Assembly (NCBI GenBank): GCA_002716825.1
Contig: PBCC01000001.1
Coordinates: forward strand, 13,612 to 77,611
DNA length: 64,000 nt
Reading direction: 5' to 3'
From: Halobacteriovorax sp.
GTDB lineage: Bacteria > Bdellovibrionota > Bacteriovoracia > Bacteriovoracales > Bacteriovoracaceae
Positions 47,172-54,577 of the stretch are shown piece by piece. Each line of letters opens with the position of its first letter. Within the stretch, counting starts at the first letter, position 1. The notes beneath the pieces were generated by a model that worked only from the letters and a program-made list of their open reading frames with translations, ran no database searches and had not been told where the DNA came from. Position numbers and translations under genes: made by a program.

Positions 47172-47426
47172 ATGGAAACCAGTACATGTAGAAACATTTC
47201 ACTATTACTTATTGGTACATCTTTATCAATCCTCGGTTCAGTATTCGTGTTTAGTGGGAGCCTGAGCTGGCTTGGATGGAGCATATTCTTTCCTTTAATG
47301 GCAGGAGGACTTGGTCTCGTTGCAACAAGTGCAAATGAGTTAGTAAGTGTTATTCATCCTCAAAATAAATGGAGGTCAGCATGTCTATTGATTCAAAAAA
47401 TATTGCCAAGAAAAATGACCTTCTAA
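47172..47426 (+). CDS. small two-helix membrane protein, unknown
   Basis: An 84-residue protein with two hydrophobic helices (ISLLLIGTSLSILGSVFVF and IFFPLMAGGLGLVATSA) and a basic C-terminus. AGGAG precedes the ATG. Its 3' end overlaps the next gene by 46 bases, which suggests translational coupling. No family recognised. Confidence 0.5.
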   Translation: METSTCRNISLLLIGTSLSILGSVFVFSGSLSWLGWSIFFPLMAGGLGLVATSANELVSVIHPQNKWRSACLLIQKILPRKMTF

Positions 47427-47704
47427 GAACAACCTTTTTAACAGGTAAAGTTGTACTTAGTTTGTCTGTAAGAGAGTCAGTAGACCGAGAACAAGTTATT
47501 ACAGCCGTCAGAGAGTTTGACGACTTTACAGAAGATAATGACCCTTATGGGGAACATGACTGTGGAATGGTTTGTGTTAACGAGGATAACTACATTTTTA
47601 AAATTGATTACTATAATAAAGATTATTCAATGGGAGTTGATCCTTACGATGTTGATGTGGTTGTCCGTAGAGTCCTAACCATAATGCATTCATCTGAGTA
47701 TTGA
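47381..47704 (+). CDS. unknown 107-residue element protein
   Basis: The frame opens at 47369, but the ATG at 47381 (MSIDSKN) has GGAGG just before it and is preferred. The protein is acidic with a hydrophobic strand-helix middle, FDDFTEDNDPYGEHDCGM and a tyrosine-rich end. No family recognised. It lies directly before the resolvase. Confidence 0.5.
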   Translation: MSIDSKNIAKKNDLLRTTFLTGKVVLSLSVRESVDREQVITAVREFDDFTEDNDPYGEHDCGMVCVNEDNYIFKIDYYNKDYSMGVDPYDVDVVVRRVLTIMHSSEY

Positions 47705-47711
47705 GGTGGGT

Positions 47712-48308
47712 ATGGAGAAAAAAGTTGGATTATATCTAAGAACATCAACCGACAGGCAACAGACTGGCTTAGAGGCGCAAAAAAGAGCACTTCTTGAATA
47801 TTGCAAAAGAAATAATATTTCAAACTTCCTAGTTTATTCTGATAGCGGTGTCTCAGGAACTAAAGAGAGTCGACCAAGCCTGAATTCTTTAATGAATGAT
47901 ATTGAAGGCGGAAAGATTAAATCTGTTGTTGTTTATAGTTTTTCAAGATTTGCCAGAAGTGTTTCTCATCTTATGCAAGCAATGGAATTATTCAAAAAGT
48001 TAAATGTTGATTTTGTCAGCCTCACAGAGAACATTGATACTAAAACACCTATTGGAAAAGCAATGTTTGTGATCATCTCGGCAATCTCAGCATTAGAAAG
48101 AGACTTGATTGCAGAGAGAGTTCGCAATGGACTCAAGAATGCCAAAGCGAAAGGTAAACAGATTGGGAGACCAGAGACCGTTCCGGTTGATTCTATTATT
48201 TCATTAAGAGCAAAAGGCTTAACCTATAGGCAAATTGCTGAAGTTTTGAATGTTGGTCACGGCAGTATTACCAGAGCAATGAAATTGCACCAAAAGAAAA
48301 GCACTTAA
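47712..48308 (+). CDS. small serine resolvase/invertase
   Basis: A 198-residue serine recombinase from the ATG at 47712 (the GTG at 47706 is the longer choice). Catalytic Ser12 is in GLYLRTSTDRQ; VVVYSFSRFARS and ALERDLIAERVR are the other hallmarks, and the C-terminal helix-turn-helix is TYRQIAEVLNVGHGSITRAM. Probably resolves element multimers or inverts a segment. It is different from the large recombinase at 38211. GAGG lies upstream. Confidence 0.9.
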   Translation: MEKKVGLYLRTSTDRQQTGLEAQKRALLEYCKRNNISNFLVYSDSGVSGTKESRPSLNSLMNDIEGGKIKSVVVYSFSRFARSVSHLMQAMELFKKLNVDFVSLTENIDTKTPIGKAMFVIISAISALERDLIAERVRNGLKNAKAKGKQIGRPETVPVDSIISLRAKGLTYRQIAEVLNVGHGSITRAMKLHQKKST

Positions 48309-48369
48309 CAATTACTGTCCACAAGTGTCCTGCACCAAAATTATCTGTTTGTGGTGCAAAGGAGGAGTT

Positions 48370-48714
48370 ATGTTTATCACTGAAGATCGGATTTTGATCG
48401 GCTCAGCAATCGTATTGTTTAGCTCCATGATATTTATAGGAAGCACATTGTCCGTAGGAATCATGACAGGACTTATGTCTTCGATGGGGCTGGCAATCAT
48501 TCTAATTAAAGTTCAGAACTGCTACCCACACTATTGGGCAATAATGTGCAAGCACCCAATTCTTTCTGATTTTACAATTTCTACAACACTTTTCATGTTG
48601 GTCGCTTCAAGTACTGCAACAGGAGTAATTGCTGGAGCTTCAGCAAGCTTATTTGCCTCAATTGGACTAACTATGTGGTTTAAGTATTCAGAAGAAGGTT
48701 TAACTACTTGCTAG
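48370..48714 (+). CDS. small membrane protein, unknown
   Basis: A protein of 114 residues from the ATG at 48370, which has AAGGAGG before it; the frame is open from 48325. Four hydrophobic helices are seen, in pairs (LIGSAIVLFSSMIFIGST, GIMTGLMSSMGLAIILI, then two more after residue 70). It is similar in style to the small membrane proteins at 46390 and 47172. No family recognised. Confidence 0.5.
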   Translation: MFITEDRILIGSAIVLFSSMIFIGSTLSVGIMTGLMSSMGLAIILIKVQNCYPHYWAIMCKHPILSDFTISTTLFMLVASSTATGVIAGASASLFASIGLTMWFKYSEEGLTTC

Positions 48715-48734
48715 GCGGGCCACCCCTAAGAACA

Positions 48735-48746
48735 TGAACATGTTCA
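48735..48746. promoter_or_regulatory. palindromic operator candidate
   Basis: TGAACATGTTCA is a perfect 12-base palindrome 103 bases before the XRE regulator gene. Another inverted pair, ATGTC/GACAT, lies at about 48761-48776. Both fit a dimeric repressor site for the regulator at 48849. Confidence 0.5.
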
Positions 48747-48848
48747 CTTTGGACAGGATGATGTCTTTGTTGGACATGATTATGGATTAGCCTTTGGTGC
48801 ACAGCAAAGCTCGTCGATAATAAATAATAAAACATTAATGAGGTTTAT

Positions 48849-49133
48849 ATGCTTGCCGAGATACTTAGAAAGCTTCTCGATGAGCAAGGTATATCCATTG
48901 CGGAACTAGCGAGAAAGACTGATGTCCCAAAATCAAACATCAATACGTGGCTCCAAGGTTCCACTCCCAATATAGAGCAGGTCGATAAGGTTGCTAGGTA
49001 TTTCGGAGTCCCTTTGGAATATCTTGCCTTCGGAAGAGAAAAACAAGATCCATTTGAAGAATTCTTCGAACGTGTTGAGATTCATAAAGGCGAATATGAA
49101 ATCAGCGTAAAGAAGCTAATTCGAAAGAAATAG
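48849..49133 (+). CDS. XRE-family transcriptional regulator
   Basis: A 94-residue Cro/cI-type protein. The helix-turn-helix is residues 5-60 (LRKLLDEQGISIAELARKTD, then PKSNINTWLQG, then YFGVPLEYLAFG). The C-terminal 30 residues are charged. It likely represses its own promoter and the genes after it through the palindrome at 48735. TGAGG precedes the ATG. It starts the transcript that runs to the lipoprotein trio. Confidence 0.85.
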   Translation: MLAEILRKLLDEQGISIAELARKTDVPKSNINTWLQGSTPNIEQVDKVARYFGVPLEYLAFGREKQDPFEEFFERVEIHKGEYEISVKKLIRKK

Positions 49134-49142
49134 GAGTTGTGT

Positions 49143-49775
49143 ATGCTGAAGTCTTATCATACCGATGAAAATTTAAATATTGATATATCAACCGATCTTT
49201 CTGTCGACCTGTCTATAAAATGTTATCGAACTCCCATTGGAGGGTTTGACGTTGTGATTGGCGAAGAAGTTTATCCAATAAATGTTAAAGAGAGAAATAG
49301 ATGGCGGGCAGTGCTTTTTATTATGATGATTGGACCTGCGGGAATTGCAATGAATTATGGTTTTATTGCGGGATTCTTCTCTCTTTTAACCTATGCCTTA
49401 ATCGGAATTAAGTTTGGTTTTATTTACATTGGCTGTTTTCACATCCTCTCAATGCTTTCACCTTTCGTTTATTTCAGTAAGTATAAAATAATAGATCCGG
49501 AAATAAAAAAGAAGGCTAAAGACTACTTGAACACAGAATGGAAAAAGAAAAAAGATCAGCGATCAAAAGACGAAGGTGATTACTACTCTAAAAAGGGTGG
49601 TTCTAAATTAAAAACAGTTTTGTTTGGAAACCCTGAAGCACGAAGCAGTTTAATTAACGCGGGAAAATCTTTTAGCAAAGCGATGAGCGGTGACAAGGCA
49701 GAGTTTGCAAAAGCAAAAGAACATCTAAAAGAATCTCTTGATCCAATAAAAAAAGATAAAGACAAAGCAAGCTAA
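49143..49775 (+). CDS. membrane protein, unknown
   Basis: A protein of 210 residues from the ATG at 49143, with AGGAG before it; a TTG at 49137 is the longer choice. Residues about 55-115 hold two or three membrane helices (VLFIMMIGPAGIAMNYGFIA, FIYIGCFHILSMLSPFVYF). The last 90 residues are basic and probably cytoplasmic. It follows the XRE gene by nine bases and precedes the lipoproteins by 13. No family recognised. Confidence 0.5.
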   Translation: MLKSYHTDENLNIDISTDLSVDLSIKCYRTPIGGFDVVIGEEVYPINVKERNRWRAVLFIMMIGPAGIAMNYGFIAGFFSLLTYALIGIKFGFIYIGCFHILSMLSPFVYFSKYKIIDPEIKKKAKDYLNTEWKKKKDQRSKDEGDYYSKKGGSKLKTVLFGNPEARSSLINAGKSFSKAMSGDKAEFAKAKEHLKESLDPIKKDKDKAS

Positions 49776-49788
49776 TATCGGAGGTAAC

Positions 49789-50385
49789 ATGATAATTAAA
49801 TTAATTCTAATCCTTACTTTAGGAGCATTAGTGTCCTGTTCTTCAGGTGGTAAGAATAGCTCTGTTGATGAAATTAAAGATGATGAAATTGTCGGGAAAG
49901 ATGTCCCCTCTTGGACTGAAGACAATGGGATTATCTCAGGTCGCCTAGTTGCTGTTGGTTACTCTGAAATGGCAGTCAGCAAGTCGCCTCGGTTTGTAGA
50001 AAAGGCTGCGCTAATGGACGGAGAAACAAAATTATTGGCTGATGCTCCCCAGGATTTTAGAATTCTTACACAAAATTCTTTAACTGGTGCGGGAATTGAG
50101 AGCTCTGAGTTTGTTCAGATCCAAACAAGCCTCAAGGAAGTTATGGGAGTTGAAGGGTTTAAGCGCCACGAAAAGACTTGTCGAAAAATTGTAAGATATA
50201 CAGAAAGCAATGATCGAAATATTTTAAGAGGATGCTGGTATCGCGTAAGCGCTGACTTGAATAAATTGCAAGAGGCTTATCGCTATATTCTTGAAAAGAA
50301 GTATGGTCGTGGGAAGGCAGACAAGTTTAAAGAACTAATGGGACAAGAAATAGATAAGATAAATGACCACAAGAAGTTTGATTAG
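49789..50385 (+). CDS. lipoprotein, LPP20-like
   Basis: A 198-residue lipoprotein (MIIKLILILTLGALVSCSSGG, lipid on Cys17). PSWTEDNGIISGRLVAVGYS resembles the start of LPP20/FlgO-type lipoproteins. The rest is charged and helical. It is the first of three lipoprotein genes in a row. The link to LPP20 is by pattern only; function in the element is unknown. Confidence 0.55.
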   Translation: MIIKLILILTLGALVSCSSGGKNSSVDEIKDDEIVGKDVPSWTEDNGIISGRLVAVGYSEMAVSKSPRFVEKAALMDGETKLLADAPQDFRILTQNSLTGAGIESSEFVQIQTSLKEVMGVEGFKRHEKTCRKIVRYTESNDRNILRGCWYRVSADLNKLQEAYRYILEKKYGRGKADKFKELMGQEIDKINDHKKFD

Positions 50386-50393
50386 GCACCAAC

Positions 50394-50819
50394 ATGAAAG
50401 CTTTAATCCTGTTTTTGAGCGGGAGCCTACTTGCCTCCTGCTCACTATTTGGGCTTGGTGGCAAGTATATTTACCCATGTGAAAAAATTCTAAAAGGTCT
50501 TAAGAATGACTCCCGTCTCTTGGTTGTAGAAGGTGAAGGTCCTGTCATTTCTACGAGTGCGTGGGACGTTGATTTAAGGACTGATTCAGTTGGCGAGGGT
50601 GCAGCTTATCAAAGAGGCAAAGCGGATATGCTTCAAAAACTTTATTATAATCATTCAAAGCTAGATATAAAAAAAATAGAAAAAATTACTCATCGAAAGA
50701 AAGGTACGTTTGTTGAAAGTACCAGTGATGAAGATGTTAAAATTTCCTCAAGAAAGATGGTCATCTTATCATGCAAGGGAAGTGTTTACGGGATTGTTAA
50801 GAAAGGAGATTTTCAATGA
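50394..50819 (+). CDS. lipoprotein, unknown
   Basis: A 141-residue lipoprotein with signal MKALILFLSGSLLASC (lipobox LLASC). The mature part has beta-rich segments (RLLVVEGEGPVISTSAWDVD) and a final Cys segment (ILSCKGSVYGIV). Eight bases follow the previous stop, and its own stop overlaps the next lipoprotein by four bases (ATGA). No family recognised. Confidence 0.55.
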   Translation: MKALILFLSGSLLASCSLFGLGGKYIYPCEKILKGLKNDSRLLVVEGEGPVISTSAWDVDLRTDSVGEGAAYQRGKADMLQKLYYNHSKLDIKKIEKITHRKKGTFVESTSDEDVKISSRKMVILSCKGSVYGIVKKGDFQ

Positions 50820-51220
50820 AGCCTGTATTGATAATTTCATTATTTTTCCTGACAAGCTGTGGGTCGATGAAGAAACGAGGCTGCCTTAGTGAAGCGTTGA
50901 GTTTACAGTCTAAGGCAGACCTTGATGATAATTTAGTTTATATCAGAAGCGCCCCAGGTCGGTCTCACGATGGAGCCGCATCGTTATTAAGAAAAGAGAT
51001 GCCAATTTTTTATTACCCAGGGAAAACTATATTAGTTAAAAGATGGCGGAGCAACAACTCAAGAGATGACTATAGAGAGTTTAATAAAACGGGTCTCTGG
51101 ACACTGGAAGATGGATCTCGAAAACAACCAGACTTAATATGCCAGGATAATGAAAATAGTGACTATTATGCTTATGCAGTAATAGATATTTCGGAAATTA
51201 AAAATTTCCTAATCCCGTAG
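50816..51220 (+). CDS. lipoprotein, unknown
   Basis: A 134-residue lipoprotein with signal MKPVLIISLFFLTSC. The mature part has three more cysteines and a basic middle (KTILVKRWRSNNSRDDYREF). Overlaps the previous gene by four bases. Three lipoproteins in tandem suggest a complex at the envelope; surface exclusion is one possibility but nothing in the sequence proves it. Confidence 0.55.
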   Translation: MKPVLIISLFFLTSCGSMKKRGCLSEALSLQSKADLDDNLVYIRSAPGRSHDGAASLLRKEMPIFYYPGKTILVKRWRSNNSRDDYREFNKTGLWTLEDGSRKQPDLICQDNENSDYYAYAVIDISEIKNFLIP

Positions 51221-51233
51221 GAGTTTATCAAAA

Positions 51234-51542
51234 ATGGAAGAGCTTCATATTTTATCAAACTGCATACTGAATAATCTTTCAAAAAATGGACAGCTACTAG
51301 AGGAACACGACCAGTATATATTGGACGCTACTAAGTATGGTCTTGATGAAGTAATCTTTGCGATCTGCAAGGTACTAATTGATATGGGATTAAAAAACCA
51401 AGAAGAAAACAATGAGATTGCTTTAAGTATATTGAGTCGTTCTATTTCAGACGCAATTTCCCAAATAAAGCAAGAAAATGGCAGGTTTCAGAAGCTCTTC
51501 TATTCATGGATTAATAGTCAAGAAGATGGAGAGAATATTTAA
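51234..51542 (+). CDS. small unknown element protein
   Basis: A 102-residue cytoplasmic protein, helical and acidic (EELHILSNCILNNLSKNGQ at the start), without membrane segment. It begins 13 bases after the third lipoprotein and ends the transcript. No family recognised. Confidence 0.45.
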   Translation: MEELHILSNCILNNLSKNGQLLEEHDQYILDATKYGLDEVIFAICKVLIDMGLKNQEENNEIALSILSRSISDAISQIKQENGRFQKLFYSWINSQEDGENI

Positions 51543-51733
51543 AAATAGATAACAGAGTCCTCTTTCGTGACTCCGTTATCATTTTCCCAGATATAATTTG
51601 AGTTATAATACAATTTCAATAGTTTAAAGTGATAAGTCCTAGGATTTAGACCGAATAAAACAAGCTAGGATTAGAATGTTTCCTCATCTGTTTACCTATC
51701 TCTCGACAGTAGATTCTCGTGCAGAGGGATCGA

Positions 51734-51757
51734 GTAGTTTGGCCGAAGGCCAATACT
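51734..51757. repeat. hairpin repeat, copy 1
   Basis: GTAGTTTGGCC GAA GGCCAATACT, a stem with one mismatch and a bulged A around a tight loop. A near-identical copy is at 52439-52465. The two flank the glyoxalase-like gene. GATC and GAG bases extend the arms further. Confidence 0.7.
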
Positions 51758-51782
51758 GATCGAGTTAGGAACTCTCTTTTTA

Positions 51783-51811
51783 TTGACACAGTATATGTAA
51801 GTAAATATTCT
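51783..51811 (+). promoter_or_regulatory. sigma70-type promoter candidate
   Basis: TTGACA, 17 bases, TATTCT. The -35 box is perfect and the -10 box one step from consensus. It is 145 bases before the gene at 51956, the nearest plus-strand gene. Confidence 0.5.
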
Positions 51812-51955
51812 GATGTTGGTTTTTAGAGATATCCAGCCGCTCGCAGCTATAACAGCCATGGTGAAAATTTCTTCTGTGCCTTAAATTGAGTTTAACAACT
51901 TTTTTCAGGACTTCTTAATGCGAGTAGAGAATATAGTCCAAGAAAGGGTTGCAAA

Positions 51956-52420
51956 ATGTCTAAGACTACACCAGAAAGCCTTAAAGAGAAGGCAAAACAA
52001 ATCCGTAAATTTATCAGAGAAAAGAACAATGTGGATATTTCACATAGTCACTGTCTCGAGCTAGCATCAAATCTATTTGGTTTCCATGACTGGAATACCG
52101 CCTCAGCTATTTTGAAGTCCAAAGAGTCGAAAAAGTCTAAAGAAGTCTTTCCTGTTCACATTAAAACTGTTGGGGATATGAAGCAGGCATTAGAAAGCTT
52201 CGAGGATACTGACACAATCGATGCCGACTATACCTTTAAACTTGAAGAAATCTTAGAGGAGCTTGAAGAATTTAGTGCTCCAGACGATGAGATTTATCAA
52301 GAGTTTTCACTTTCAATTGGTGGAAAGAATGATGATATTGTTACTTTTCAACTTAAACTTGAACATGAAAGTATGAGTCAGTCTTCAAAAGGACCCTTTT
52401 ATAGGATCTCTAAACAATAG
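51956..52420 (+). CDS. protein with glyoxalase-related N-terminal domain
   Basis: A 154-residue protein. Residues 1-50 (KAKQIRKFIREKNNVDIS, then HSHCLELASNLFGFHDWNT) match the short domain found in glyoxalase-superfamily related proteins of mobile elements, with the pattern ISHSxxLELxAxxxGxxDWN. The C-terminal 100 residues are acidic and unassigned. Function unknown; flanked by hairpin repeats. Confidence 0.5.
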   Translation: MSKTTPESLKEKAKQIRKFIREKNNVDISHSHCLELASNLFGFHDWNTASAILKSKESKKSKEVFPVHIKTVGDMKQALESFEDTDTIDADYTFKLEEILEELEEFSAPDDEIYQEFSLSIGGKNDDIVTFQLKLEHESMSQSSKGPFYRISKQ

Positions 52421-52438
52421 GACTTGCTTTCATATTGT

Positions 52439-52465
52439 GTAGTTTGGCCGAAAGGCCAATACTAC
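52439..52465. repeat. hairpin repeat, copy 2
   Basis: GTAGTTTGGCC GAAA GGCCAATACTAC, a stem of about ten pairs with a GNRA tetraloop, nearly the same as the copy at 51734. It lies between converging genes and touches the last stop of the methyltransferase frame, so it may also act as a terminator. Confidence 0.7.
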
Positions 52466-53289
52466 AATGGTTTTCTTAGACCTGTAAGAATTTCAAAAGC
52501 GAGCCTTGCCTGATTTGGAACTACTGCATTCCCAAGGGCTTTAATTGAGTCCAATTGGTTGGGAATCCCATGAACCACTCTAGCCACCTCGGGTTCAGTT
52601 TTCCACGTATAGGTCGTGGCATCAATTGTCCGTTTTGACCTATTAATTGAACGTAACGAGCGAGACTTAAGCTCCCTTCTGTCCCTTTTCTGTTTACTTT
52701 TCTCCATGAATTTTTCCTTTTAAAATATGTATCTTGCTCACAAAGAATGGAGCCAGCAGTTGCATCAGTTTTCATCAGTGTTGGATACCGCAAGCATGAA
52801 CCACCTTCGTCTGAGGTGAGAAGCTCCAACTCCGGTAGCAGGTATAACCGTCCATTCAAAACAATAGCCGAGTTGGGTAAACGTTGTGCATACTTCCTTG
52901 AGTGACTTTCCAACGATTCCGTGGACATTTTCCAAGAATACAAATTTGGGTCGTATTTCATTAACAAGTCTTGTGAGCTCAAAGAATAGGATGCTATCTT
53001 TTCCCGCCAGACCTTTTCCCATTGGGTTGTGGGTTGATAGTTGCTGACATGGACTTCCTCCGTAAATGATATCGATGCCTTCTGGAAGGGTATCACTGGA
53101 GAGTGATCTAATATTATCCCAGATTGGTGCATTTGATAGGAGCCCATCAGACATCCTTGAGAGTAATACTGATTGGCAATATTTATCTTTTTCGCAGTAA
53201 GCGATTGTTTCGATGTAAGGTGATAATGCGAGGGTATCACCCCCGATTCCTGAGAACAAACTAAGTCCTCGTAGTTTAGGTAAATCCAC
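52462..53289 (-). pseudogene. C5-cytosine DNA methyltransferase, interrupted by stops
   Basis: A Dcm-type methyltransferase in one frame, cut by TGA (52765-52767), TGA (52738-52740) and TAA (52720-52722). Part A (52765-53289, GTG start) has motif I LSLFSGIGGDTLAL, motif IV GGSPCQQLS with the catalytic Cys, motif VI FVFLENVHGI and motif VIII GASHLRRRWFMLAV. Part B (52462-52707) has ARVVHGIPNQLDSIKALGNA then VVPNQ, motif X. The middle target-recognition part is too short. Activity is probably lost unless a shift joins frames. Confidence 0.75.
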
Positions 53290-53291
53290 AT
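52521..53291 (-). CDS. overlapping alternative-frame ORF, phage DNA-MTase-associated type
   Basis: A 256-codon open frame that overlaps the interrupted methyltransferase in another frame. Its ATG (53291) and the methyltransferase GTG (53289) share one AGGAG ribosome site. Its sequence has pieces I recall from phage proteins next to Dcm genes: DLLMKYDPNLYSWKMS, LNGRLYLLPELELLT, and LNPRWLEWFMGFPTNWTQLK at the end. Since this frame has no stops while the other has three, it may be the one kept. It may instead be a by-product of base use. Confidence 0.45.
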   Translation of the reverse strand: MWIYLNYEDLVCSQESGVIPSHYHLTSKQSLTAKKINIANQYYSQGCLMGSYQMHQSGIILDHSPVIPFQKASISFTEEVHVSNYQPTTQWEKVWREKIASYSLSSQDLLMKYDPNLYSWKMSTESLESHSRKYAQRLPNSAIVLNGRLYLLPELELLTSDEGGSCLRYPTLMKTDATAGSILCEQDTYFKRKNSWRKVNRKGTEGSLSLARYVQLIGQNGQLMPRPIRGKLNPRWLEWFMGFPTNWTQLKPLGMQ

Positions 53292-53325
53292 TTAAACTCC
53301 TATTGATAGTAAATTGTTTAAACTC

Positions 53326-54435
53326 TTAAAAAGGAATGTCATCAAATGAAAAGACATTTACTTCTATCTTAAGAGGAGAAGGTACTATTTCATTTTTAAT
53401 GCATTTGAAGGAACGGTTTCTATACTCTGGTACAGACTTCTTGAGAATTCTAATTGCTCTAGAAATAACTCTACGTTGCTGTTGTTTATTCTTCCAAATA
53501 GTTCCTGGTGGGAATGTTTGGAATAATGGGTAACCGTATTTTGTTTTTGGAGAGTTGACTCCAATAACACGTGAAAACGTACTTGAAGCAAAAGTGTAGC
53601 GTCTCTCATAAGGGTACTTGCAGATAAATTGCTTAAAGTTTTTGAGATATTTATCGATAGTCTTATTGCGAATACTCGTTTTTAAAGCACCATTCTTATT
53701 TCGATAGATGATTAATCCTAGTCGCTCAAGTACCTTGGTGGAATTTGCGTGAGTATTTGATACAACTAAACCTTTTTTGTTATCTAGAGAATGGATTTTT
53801 ATCAAGAGCAAATTATTTAGAAAACTATAGATATTTGTTAACAAAACAATATGACTCATTCTATCTGCATAGAAAACGAAGTCATCAACATAGAGCTGAA
53901 ATTGGTAATTTATTCCAAGTATATGTTTTCCTAAAAAGTTGAATGTCTTTGAAATATTAAATTGAGTTAGTTTAAAGATTGCCTCAGTTGATGACAGTCC
54001 AGGTCTTAAACCGAGAAGTTTTGTCTTTTGAAAAACTTCAGTACTTCGCAATGGAGAGATGTAAAGCACTACTAGCGGAACAAAAGTCTTTATTATTAGC
54101 AAAGGATTAAATAGAAAGTTCCATATAAGTAACAAAAAGATATTCGAAGAATAATAAGCGTCTTTTATGTCTCCATACCCAACCCACTTAAAACTATTAG
54201 TGAATTTGATATCATTAAGACTTTGGTTGAAACGATTACTATGTATTAGTTCAAGACGGTGTTCATTCGCTATGTGATGTCTTATTGCACTTGCGGTTCT
54301 TTTGTCCAATTCTTTATGTTCTTCTTGAGATATGGAGATTTCACGCTTTTTTCCACTAATATTAGGAGTGATAATCTTCACGCTGTCATTATAGGCTTCT
54401 AGGTATTTTCTAATGGTTATAAATGGATTGTTCAT
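53326..54435 (-). CDS. divergent reverse transcriptase
   Basis: A 369-residue protein with reverse transcriptase landmarks: GDIKDAYYSS (residues 88-97) as the first catalytic Asp region, GLRPGLSSTEAI (142-153) in place of the usual PQG segment, and the catalytic YVDDFVFYAD (182-191). RLGLIIYRN (238-246) fits the following hydrophobic motif. It has about 130 residues of basic C-terminal domain. No maturase, integrase or retron VTG motif was seen. It is 36 bases before the methyltransferase remnant on the same strand. Probably a defence-related or unknown-group RT. Confidence 0.8.
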   Translation of the reverse strand: MNNPFITIRKYLEAYNDSVKIITPNISGKKREISISQEEHKELDKRTASAIRHHIANEHRLELIHSNRFNQSLNDIKFTNSFKWVGYGDIKDAYYSSNIFLLLIWNFLFNPLLIIKTFVPLVVLYISPLRSTEVFQKTKLLGLRPGLSSTEAIFKLTQFNISKTFNFLGKHILGINYQFQLYVDDFVFYADRMSHIVLLTNIYSFLNNLLLIKIHSLDNKKGLVVSNTHANSTKVLERLGLIIYRNKNGALKTSIRNKTIDKYLKNFKQFICKYPYERRYTFASSTFSRVIGVNSPKTKYGYPLFQTFPPGTIWKNKQQQRRVISRAIRILKKSVPEYRNRSFKCIKNEIVPSPLKIEVNVFSFDDIPF

Positions 54436-54454
54436 ATTTACCTCTACGAAAAGT

Positions 54455-54547
54455 GGTGGGATACCCTGCCTACATTATTGCTAGATCAAAGACAGGTTGA
54501 GTCTCTAGATATTAATACAGGCCAGCACACCTCCCACCGGAATGTGC
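54455..54547 (-). ncRNA. candidate structured RNA before the reverse transcriptase
   Basis: On the minus strand a hairpin GCACA/TGTGC (54547-54543 with 54529-54525) has a loop with GGTGGGA that can pair with TCCCACC at 54461-54455, making a pseudoknot. Between them is a second hairpin, CTAG AGAC with GTCT, CTAG (54508 to 54481), and CCTG/CAGG pairs around it. It ends 20 bases before the RT start. The place fits a retron-type msr/msd or a translation switch; no branching G or repeat pair was proven. Confidence 0.4.
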
Positions 54548-54577
54548 AGGATACTTTTATTAATTAAATTAAAAATT

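Larger units (their letters stand above)
51543..51955. other. gene-free 413-base region with promoter and hairpin repeat
   Basis: No ORF with start and ribosome site is seen. It holds one copy of a hairpin repeat (51734-51757) and a near-consensus promoter (51783-51811) pointing at the 51956 gene, leaving a 5' leader of about 140 bases. The first 150 bases are AT-rich and show no clear feature. Confidence 0.5.

Noticed and set aside
47712-48308. second small serine recombinase as the element integrase
   Set aside because: It lacks the large C-terminal domains and is not at the element edge; the 38211 recombinase fits better.
53326-54435. diversity-generating retroelement around the RT
   Set aside because: No template/variable repeat pair or target protein with an adenine-biased repeat was noticed nearby.
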